Shown: positions 57,423-64,000 of the stretch, in pieces | Layout: each line of letters opens with the position of its first letter | How positions within the stretch are numbered: the stretch's first letter is position 1 | Assembly: GCA_030704615.1 (NCBI GenBank) | Contig: CM060731.1 | Location: 11,780,001 to 11,844,000, forward strand | Direction of reading: 5' to 3' | DNA length: 64,000 bases | DNA from: Takakia lepidozioides | Lineage: Eukaryota > Streptophyta > Takakiopsida > Takakiales > Takakiaceae | Notes under the pieces: generated by a model | What the model was told of the DNA's origin: nothing | The model's database searches: none | What the model saw: the letters and a program-made list of their open reading frames with translations, nothing else | Made by a program: the position numbers and the translations under genes

Positions 57423-58598
57423 CCGCTCGAACAATGATGCCGAGGCGAAGTATAGTTCATATGAAGGGAGTGTCTAGCTGCGGTATGGGCAGTGGCACAT
57501 TTCAGATGCTACCTCTATGGCAATCTCTTCACCCTTGTCACGGATCACCAACCATTGAAGTGGTTGATGGAGTCAGACAAGCTTACAGGGAAGCTTGCAC
57601 GGTGGGCACTTATGCTTCAAGAGTACGACTTTCAGGTGGTGCATCGAGCCGGTATTGTCAATCGGGATGTAGATGGATTGAGTTGTAATCCATGCACGAG
57701 CAAGCATGATGATACTGGAGCTCGGTGGCATGGTGAGACAGATGAGGAGATGGTGCCAGGATAGCATGCATCGGTCTTTTTGTGCATTCTAGCAATGGGA
57801 GCTCAAGCTTGTCCAAGCCATGCGATTGATCATGTAGATAGCGTGCATGACGATCTAGAGACTAGTGAGGAGTTTGGTGGTGCTAAGGATGTGCATGAAG
57901 ATGCAGCAATGTTGGCATACCTTCGTACCAGAGAGACAACAGCCAGTGTGACTACTAAGGAGAGAGATCGGGTCCTACAACGAGCCAAGAGGTTCAAGTG
58001 GGAGGGGACTCACCTACTCCGGGTATAGGAGGATGGACGAGTGAGGATCGTGCCTCATCCAACACGACGAGCGCGATTGGTACGCCATGCTCATGAGGAG
58101 TTGAGACATTTTGGGGTGCGGCGCACTCATAGTTTGCTGCAAGGGCAGTATTGGTGGCGGGGCATGCACATGGATGTGCAACAGTTAGTGGCAAGGTGCA
58201 TGGTATGTGAAGAGTGCGGGCTTCTTTCAATGCCCCTACTCCACAATTGCATCCTTTACCCATTATGGGTTTGGGCTATCGTTGGAGTCTCGACTTCGCA
58301 GGCCCATTGCCACTGACGATTCGCCATAACAAGTATGTGTGATGGTGAGGGTGGAACACTTCTCCAAATGGGTTGAACTGGTGGCATTGCCTCACAAGGC
58401 AAGTGAGGGGGCTGCGTATGCATTCTTAGATTGAGTGCTTAGCCAATTTGGTGCTCCAGCCGAGGTACTCACGGACCAGGGGAGAGAGTTCTTGGGGGAG
58501 TTTCAGGCTTTGTGTGAGCAAGCCTTGATAGATCACCGCACTACTTCTCGGGATCATCCCGAGGCTGATGGCCTAATAGAGAGGGTTGTACAAACAGT
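57423..58598 (+). pseudogene. Retrotransposon A RNase H C-terminal part and integrase core
   Basis: Resumes RNase H after MULE-3: AHFRCYLYGNLFTLVTDHQP, ARWALMLQEYDFQVVHRAGI, NRDVDGLS. The integrase follows: zinc-binding HAHEELRHFGVRRTH and CMVCEECG, then the D-D-E core with SLDFAGPL, EVLTDQGREFLGEFQAL and DHPEADGLIERVVQTV. Stops at about 57762, 58027, 58340 and 58433 and several frame changes inactivate it. The sequence breaks after ACAAACAGT at the next insertion. Confidence 0.82.
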
Positions 58599-59315
58599 GT
58601 CGCACACCTCACTTCGGTAAACTCCCCTTCAAGTCATAGTTACTCGCTTTGATGCGCGCGCCTGACTCCCAACCTGGCCGCCGGGCCAACTTGGAGTTTC
58701 GGCTGCTCACCGGACATAACGGTCCCCTTCCGCTTCCCTCTAAACCCTCCACCTATTTGGGACTAGGAGAATTCCCTTTGGTAGATGGCAGTCCGGACAG
58801 CTCCCCACTCTTTGGTCGCTTTCCGGCTCGCTCGCTTACTCACTAGTTTTTGGTCACCAACGGGCTTGCACCGTTCTCGGGTTACTACTCCCTATATATA
58901 CTTCTGTAGCTGTCCGCGGGGGTTTCATAACCAGCCATGCCATTTTATGGCGAACCACCACGAAAACCCTCGACTCCCGGTGGTGAGTCGCGGTGAGTCT
59001 TGGCCCACTCACCGCGGCCCCAATGGACCGTGATGAGTCCCAAGACTCCCCACGACTCCCACCTCGAGGTCTCCACCCCATGGTGAGTCCTATGCCACCC
59101 CCACTAAGTCCCACTAAGCTACCACCACCCCTTGTGGAGCCACCTCCACCGCAACCCGGTGTGCGGGGCTCCACCTAGTGAGCGCCTCCGCCTCCTTGAG
59201 TGCCTTGGGCACTCAAGGGTGCTTCAGCCCCCCATACCTATCGCCGCCGCTGCCCCCACCACAGGGGCAGCCCCTCATGTGTCCCGACCCCCTGCCCTCA
59301 AGGCAAAGGGCCGCG
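58599..59315. mobile_element. 717-bp insertion in the integrase of retrotransposon A
   Basis: Bounded by ACAAACAGT at 58590-58598 and 59316-59324 (9-bp target duplication). The integrase homology stops and restarts exactly there, judged against the second copy at 62112. It is C-rich, with GGTGAGTC-type and CCACC-rich stretches and a TATATATA near 58893, but no coding domain. Its ends (GTCGCACACC and GGGCCGCG) are not clear inverted repeats. A 9-bp duplication suggests mobilisation by a Mutator-type transposase; the family is unknown. Confidence 0.7.
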
Positions 59316-59814
59316 ACAAACAGTCAAGCGAGGCTTGCGCAAGTATGGCTTGCAGAAGGGACACTTAAGAGATTGGGACCTTCAGCTACCTTGGTTGGCC
59401 ATGGGCTACAGGTTTAGCAAACAAGCATCACTTGCCTTGTTCTCACCTTATTTCCTTCTCTTTGGCCGAGAACCAGATTTGTCTGCATCTATTCGCAGGG
59501 AGACTACAGTAGTCCTCAACCTTGATGATCCGGATGTGTGGACACAAACATGTGCCCAGCAGACAGAGTTGTTCAAGAGAGTCATGCCTATGGCTTTTGA
59601 GAACCTTGCTATTGCCCAACACAGAGACACATTGAGGTACGCCACTATACGTGGAGGGGGATATTGGCCAAGTGTTCAGCGTTTCCACCCTGGGGACTAT
59701 GTGTATTTGCAGCAGACAGCGCCTACGACCTTGGATGTCATAGCAAGACGTGTGATTCTAAGGGTCAGGGAGGTGTTGCCTTTAGGAGTGTTGATTCTGG
59801 AGGGTTGAGATGGC
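59316..59814 (+). pseudogene. Retrotransposon A integrase C-terminal domain
   Basis: YGLQKGHLRDWDLQLPWLAM, QASLALFSPYFLLFGREPDL, then RGGGYWPSVQRFHPGDYVYL and RVILRVREVLPLGVLILEG. This matches the GPY-type C-terminus of Ty3/gypsy integrases. It ends in a TGA where the second copy (minus strand near 61622) has an Arg codon, probably CGA to TGA, which cuts off the PHD finger. Confidence 0.85.
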
Positions 59815-60066
59815 ATGGTATGGAAGAACCATGTGCGCAATTGTGCGCCATGTCACCTTCCACATGTGGATGGAAGGATAGATCCCAACCTTGCAGTGGT
59901 ACCTGCAGGGTTGTGTTGCATGCTATGTGGGCATGCTGGTGGCGCCGCAACCATGTTGGTGTGTGACAAATGCTCAAAGGGGTGGTACATGGGATGCTTG
60001 ACACCGCCACTTGAGGAGGTTCCTATCGAAGAATGGTTGTGTCCACGATGCCTTGGACAGAGGTAG
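59815..60066 (+). pseudogene. PHD finger at the C-terminus of the retrotransposon A polyprotein
   Basis: In the same frame as the integrase, after the TGA: CCMLCGHAGGAATMLVCDKC, then SKGWYMGCLTPPLEEVP and EEWLCPRC. The C4-H/M-C3 spacing and the final W-x-C-x-x-C are those of a PHD finger; the position where His is usual reads WYMGC, so one ligand may be changed. PHD fingers bind histone H3 tails. In chromoviruses this position is taken by a chromodomain that guides integration, so the PHD finger may play that role here. From the stop at 60064 to the polypurine tract I see no further gene. Confidence 0.75.
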
Positions 60067-60310
60067 TGGGCATGACAACGGTGAGGCGGACAAGTGATCC
60101 AAGGTCTAGTTAGTGGGGCTTCATTGCCATGGATACTCAACTGAAGATCATGGATTGCATGAAGGCAACTAACGATGGGGCTACGTTTGCACCCAGCCTC
60201 TTGATCTGTCGACTTCAGGTGTTGGGACTTGTGCGATTGAAGACCAAGCGATGATCTTATTGGGGTGGATACTTGCAAGCTATCCGGTGTTAGAGGGACC
60301 TAATCACCAG

Positions 60311-60323
60311 CTAGGGGGGCGAT
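60311..60323 (+). other. Polypurine tract of retrotransposon A
   Basis: AGCTAGGGGGGCGAT directly precedes the LTR start TGTGGCG. A short purine run in the correct place and orientation. Confidence 0.65.
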
Positions 60324-60713
60324 TGTGGCGTGGATTTCTAGGACTACATGCTATGAAGTGTGGTTGGACAGCGATGTATGTTGTGGCACGATGCTTAGGT
60401 GCACGACAGCTGTCATGGTTTTGTTTGTGATTAGTTAGAAATAGTTATTTCTAGCTAATTAGGACATTATACATTTATATTTGTATTTTGTTGGCATTGG
60501 GACTTCATTTGGTTCCATGTGCCAAGTGAGGTGACGAACCTCACTTGGGACGTGGGGAGGTTATCTCCACGTGAGACGTAGGCAAGCTCGTCTTCTTCTA
60601 GTCGAGCCTCCCCAGGCCTCTCTCGCCGCCATAGCTCTAGTTCTTGAGATGGAGAGTGAGTGAGGTCCGTATGGTGGAGTCCTTTAACAAAGGTGCCATT
60701 GGCTTGACTTAGA
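60324..60713 (+). repeat. 3' LTR of retrotransposon A, truncated
   Basis: Starts TGTGGCGTGGATTTCTAGG after the polypurine tract; its first ~90 bases match the minus-strand fragment at 5028-5118. It is cut at 60713 by a MULE end, so the full length is unknown. Confidence 0.7.
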
Positions 60714-61267
60714 GGTTAGCTATTTCATGAGCATGAGCGGCATGAGCGGAGTAGCAAGACAATCGGTTTTCATGAGCAGAAGTACAAATTTCGAAAATAA
60801 AAAAATTATAAAACATTAATTTAATGGAATGTGTAAAAAAAAACAAATATATTATTCGGCACCTTGAAGGGGAAATTGTAGTTTTGAGAGTTGAGCTCAT
60901 GATATTTCGTCTTCCGCTCATGCCAATTCCCAGCGACATATGCAAAAATGGCGCCGAATTTCACGGTAATAGGGTCCGTAACCGGAAAGAATCGCGACGT
61001 ATTTCGCGGTAATAGGTCTCTTTGGCCAAAAATGGTGCCGAATTCCGCGGCTATAGGTCCCCTCATGACAGGTGTGTAAGCCCAAAATTTGGAAATGTGG
61101 CGCCGAATTTCGGTACATGGTGCCGGGGATTGCACAGATGTTGGGCAGTTCTGGGCCATGTAACTGGAAATTCGGCGCCATTTTTCCAGACATCGTTCCC
61201 GAGCATGTTCGGACTTAGCCAGTTTTCAGCCCAAAATAGGGAAATTCGGCGCCATTTTTCCAGACAC
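60714..61267 (+). mobile_element. MULE-4, left-end fragment of a MULE-2-type element
   Basis: GGTTAGCTATTTCATGAGC and the next ~350 bases closely follow the left end of MULE-2 (AATCGGTTTTCATGAGCAGA, TATTATTCGGC, and the TTCGGCGCC cluster). After about 61075 it diverges in part. It ends in CAGACACAG, joined directly to a retrotransposon B fragment. No right end is in the window. Confidence 0.8.
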
Positions 61268-61606
61268 AGGTATAAACTTCTTGCCCAACAGGTAATGCCT
61301 GAATTTCTTCACTGCATAGATCATTGCCAATGCTTCTCTTTCCGTTGTGCTATAGTTCCTCTCAGCACTGTTCATCAACCGGCTAGCATAGTACACAGGT
61401 GAATCTATATTCCCTGTAACATTCTGGGCTAACACCGCTCCCAACGCTTCTCCTGATGCATCGCAGTGAACATGGAATACTACATGCCAGTGAGGGTTAA
61501 TCAGCACAGGTGTAGTTGTTACTGACAGTGTAAGTTCCTCAAATGCCTGTTGACATTCAGCTGTCCAGGCAAACACTGCATCTTTCTTCAGTAGTTTGCT
61601 CAATGG
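61268..61606 (-). pseudogene. RNase H fragment of a retrotransposon B relative
   Basis: On the minus strand: KDAVFAWTAECQQAFEELTL, FHVHCDASGEALGAVLAQNV, YYASRLMNSAERNYSTTERE, ALAMIYAVKKFRHYLLGKKF. It is the uninterrupted form of the damaged RNase H at 23400-23700. Both edges are abrupt joins (MULE-4 on one side, element A on the other). Confidence 0.85.
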
Positions 61607-63844
61607 TGCTACTACACCATGCCATCTCGACCCTCCAGAATCAACACTCCTGAAGGCAACACCTCCCTAATCGTTAGAATCACATGTCCTGCTGTAACAT
61701 CCAAGGTCGTAGGTGCTGTCTGCTGTAGATATACATAGTCCCCAGGGTGGAAACGCCGAACACCTGGCCGATATCCCCCTCCACGTATAGTAGCATACCT
61801 CAATGTGTCTCGGTGTTGGGCAATAGCAAGATTCTCAAAAACCATAGGCATGACTCTCTTGAACAACTCTGCCCGCTGGGCACATGCTTGTGTCCACACA
61901 TTCGGATCTTCAAGGTTGAGGACTACTGCAGCCTCCCTGCGAATAGATGCGGACAAATCTGGCTCTCGGCCAAAGAGAAAGAAATATGGTGAGAACGAGG
62001 TAAGTGATGCTTGCTTGCTAAACCTATAGCCCATGGCTAACCAAGGTACCTGAAGATCCCAATCTCCTAAATGTTCATTTTGTAAACCATACTTGCGCAA
62101 AACCCTCTTCACCGTCTACACCACTCTCTCTGCCAAGCCATCGGCCTCAAGATGATCCTGAGAAGTGGTACGGTGGTCTATCAAGGCTTTATCACTCAAA
62201 ACCTGAAACTCCCCCAAGAACTCTCTCCCTTGGTTCGTGAGTACATCAGCTGGAGCACCGAATCAACTAAGCACACGATCCAGGAATGCATACGCAGCCC
62301 CCTCACTAGCTTTGTCAGGCAATGGAACCAACTCAATCCACTTGGAGAAGTGCTCTACCATCACCAACATATATCTGTGGTGACGCACGTTAGTGGCAAC
62401 GGCTCTGCGAAGTCAAGACTCCACCTGTAGCCCAATCCCATGATGGGTAAATGATGTAACTGTGGTGTAGGGGCATTGAATGAAGCACGTACCCTGTTAC
62501 ACACCATGCACCTAGCCACAAACTGTTGCACCTCTGTGTGCATACCACGCCACCAATACTGCCCCTGCAGTAGACTATGAGTGCGTCGCACTCTTAAATG
62601 CCCCAACTCCTCATGGGCATGCCGTACTAACCGTGTACGCTGTGTTGGGTGAGGCACAATCCTCACCCGACCATCCTCCCACACTCGAAGTAGGTGTATC
62701 CCCTCCCACTTGAACCTCTTGACTCGTTGCAGGATCCGATCCCTCTCCTTGGCAGTCACACTAGCTGCCGTGTCTCCAGTGCAGAGGTAGTCCAACACAA
62801 CCGAATCCTCATGTGTATCTCTGGCACCACCTAACTTATCACTAGCCTCAGGGTCCTTAGACACTCCGCCTACAATCATCCCTGTTGTAGGTCCAACCTT
62901 ACCTCCTGATGCCAAGATACACAAAAAGGCAGATGCATACCATCCCGGCGCCATCTCCTCGTCCGTCTCACCATGCCACCGAGCTCCAGTGTCATCCTGC
63001 TGGCTCGTGCATGGATTGCGACTCAATCCATCCGCATCCCTATTGACCAAACCCGGTCGATGCACAACCTGAAAGTCATACTCTTGGAGTATAAGTGCCT
63101 ATCGTGCAAGCTTCCCCGTAAGCTTGTCTGACTCCATCAATCACTTGAGTGGCTGGTGATCCGTGACAAAAGTGAAGAGATTGCCGTATAGATAGTACCT
63201 GAAGTGTGCCACGACCCACACTGCAGCTAAGCACTCCCCCTCATATGAGCTATACTTAGACTCTGCAGCGTTGTTTGAGCGGCTAGCATAAGCCACTACG
63301 AATTCTCTTCCCTCATCATCCACCTGTGTGAGCACCGCTCCAAGCCCCAACACGCTCCAATCTATATGCAGCTGAAATGGATGCCCCCTGATAGGTCGTC
63401 TCAAGATAAGCGCCGAGGTCAACCTCGCCTTGAGCTCCTGAAAAGCTCTCTCTTGCTCATCTTCCCACTGTCACTCCTGGTCTACCTTGGTCAGCTAGGT
63501 TAGAGCCTTTGCAATAGCACTAAATCCCTTGACAAACCGTCTATAGTAGTTTGCCAACCCCATGAAAGCTCGAACTCGGCTCACATCCGTGGGGCGTGGA
63601 ATCTGTGCGATGGCCTCTACCTTAGTCTGCTGCATTCTAATCCTCCAGGATATATCATGTGGCCCAGATACTCAATCTGGTTGTGGAAGAACTTGCACTT
63701 CCTCGGATATAATTTCAATCCGTGCGCTCTCAAGCGCTCAAACTTAAGGTGTCTCTCGTGCTCCTCCACCGTAGCACTAAAGATGATGATGTCATCTATG
63801 TAGCACCGAGCAAAGTCCACCCCTACTAGAATCCTGTCTGTCAA
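61607..63844 (-). pseudogene. Second, partial copy of retrotransposon A pol (minus strand)
   Basis: In coding order: RT from 63844 (RCYIDDIIIF region), RNase H 63422-63065 (HPFQLHIDWSVLGLGAVLTQ, YASRSNNAAESKYSSYEGEC, AVWVVAHFRYYLYGNLFTFV), integrase zinc region (LVRHAHEELGHLRVRRTHSL, CMVCNRVRASFNAP), core (SLDFAEPLPL near 62420 and the Glu block near 62125 with stops), and C-terminus 62112-61612 (YGLQNEHLGDWDLQVPWLAM, ILEGRDGMV). It lacks the MULE-3 and 717-bp insertions, so it shows the uninterrupted order. Cut in RT at 63844 and after the integrase at 61607. Confidence 0.85.
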
Positions 63845-64000
63845 GTTAAATAAGCACAGTGTGAAAACAGCTAGAATAAAACTAGTTATTTGTATTTAAC
63901 ACTTGGATTTAGGTCAAGTGTTAAATCAGGTGTCAAGTTTAGTTTGACACCTGGTCCGTCTTATCTTCACGAGAGCGGCAGTCGCGCGGCTCATCTTTCT
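63845..64000. other. Unassigned sequence at window end
   Basis: AT-rich, with repeated AAGTGTTAAAT / CAGGTGTCAAG-like words and no open frame. It may be the edge of another LTR; the window ends too soon to tell. Confidence 0.4.

Larger units (their letters stand above)
33490..60713 (+). mobile_element. Retrotransposon A: Ty3/gypsy element with C5-MTase and PHD finger, split by later insertions
   Basis: Own sequence lies at 33490-34406, 48888-51930, 57432-58598 and 59325-60713. Order: gag-pro linker, protease, C5 DNA methyltransferase domain, reverse transcriptase, RNase H, integrase, PHD finger, polypurine tract, 3' LTR start. The gaps are MULE-2, MULE-3 and a 717-bp insertion, each flanked by a 9-10-bp target duplication; removing each insert with one duplication restores continuous homology. 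The 5' LTR and most of gag were not found, and the 3' LTR is cut by MULE-4. A second partial copy lies on the minus strand at 61607-63844. Confidence 0.85.

Noticed and set aside
58599-59315. Solo LTR in the integrase
   Set aside because: The target duplication is 9 bp rather than 4-6 bp and the ends are not TG...CA.

Overview
The window looks like nuclear DNA of a streptophyte, most likely a seedless land plant or a charophyte alga. The evidence is three sets of plant-lineage sequences: relics of organellar single-strand DNA-binding (OSB) PDF motifs, PLS-class PPR repeats, and CACTA, Mutator-like and Ty3/gypsy elements. The genes are spliced and very repetitive, and no bacterial, organellar or rRNA/tRNA gene is seen. 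The species cannot be fixed from the sequence. Almost all of the window is nested mobile DNA; I see no confident single-copy host gene.

Layout. 1-2162 has no recognised gene. 2163-5016 (+) is a CACTA (En/Spm) Tnp2-type transposase. 5174-10563 (-) is a truncated Mutator-like element (MULE-1). 10.6-18.0 kb holds decayed OSB-PDF and PPR modules plus an inverted CACTA fragment (DUF4216). 18030-30648 (-) is a Ty3/gypsy LTR retrotransposon (element B) with about 1 kb LTRs, inserted into the OSB/PPR cluster, which resumes at 30.65-32.6 kb. From 33.5 to 60.7 kb a second Ty3/gypsy element (element A, +) is spread out by later insertions: a 14.5 kb MULE (MULE-2, 34407-48877, 10-bp target duplication) in its protease, a 5.5 kb MULE (MULE-3, 51931-57422, 9-bp target duplication) in its RNase H, a 717-bp insertion (9-bp target duplication) in its integrase, and a MULE end (MULE-4) in its 3' LTR. 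61.3-63.8 kb is a mosaic of further pieces of elements B and A.

The most interesting system is in the MULEs. MULE-2 carries two divergent genes: a 1212-residue D-D-E transposase with a SWIM zinc finger, and a roughly ten-exon passenger gene joining a ParB/sulfiredoxin-like domain to a DNA N4/N6-methyltransferase-like domain. The methyltransferase has a non-canonical catalytic motif (IPDG where DPPY is expected). Between the genes lies about 2.9 kb of repeats built on the perfect palindrome AAATTCGGCGCCGAATTT, with a large inverted repeat at its centre. The same palindrome core recurs in one intron of the passenger gene and in the left subterminal region. The older MULE-3 keeps a diverged copy of the passenger gene, and apparently the same intron is filled by a different palindrome (CTTGCGTTAACGCAAG). 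I infer a ParB-like/methyltransferase protein co-evolving with an element-encoded palindromic target array.

Element A also has chromatin-type cargo: a C5-cytosine DNA methyltransferase domain between protease and reverse transcriptase (its motif I segment lies inverted) and a PHD finger after the integrase. Thus a cytosine-methyltransferase retrotransposon is nested with transposons carrying a second, unrelated methyltransferase type.
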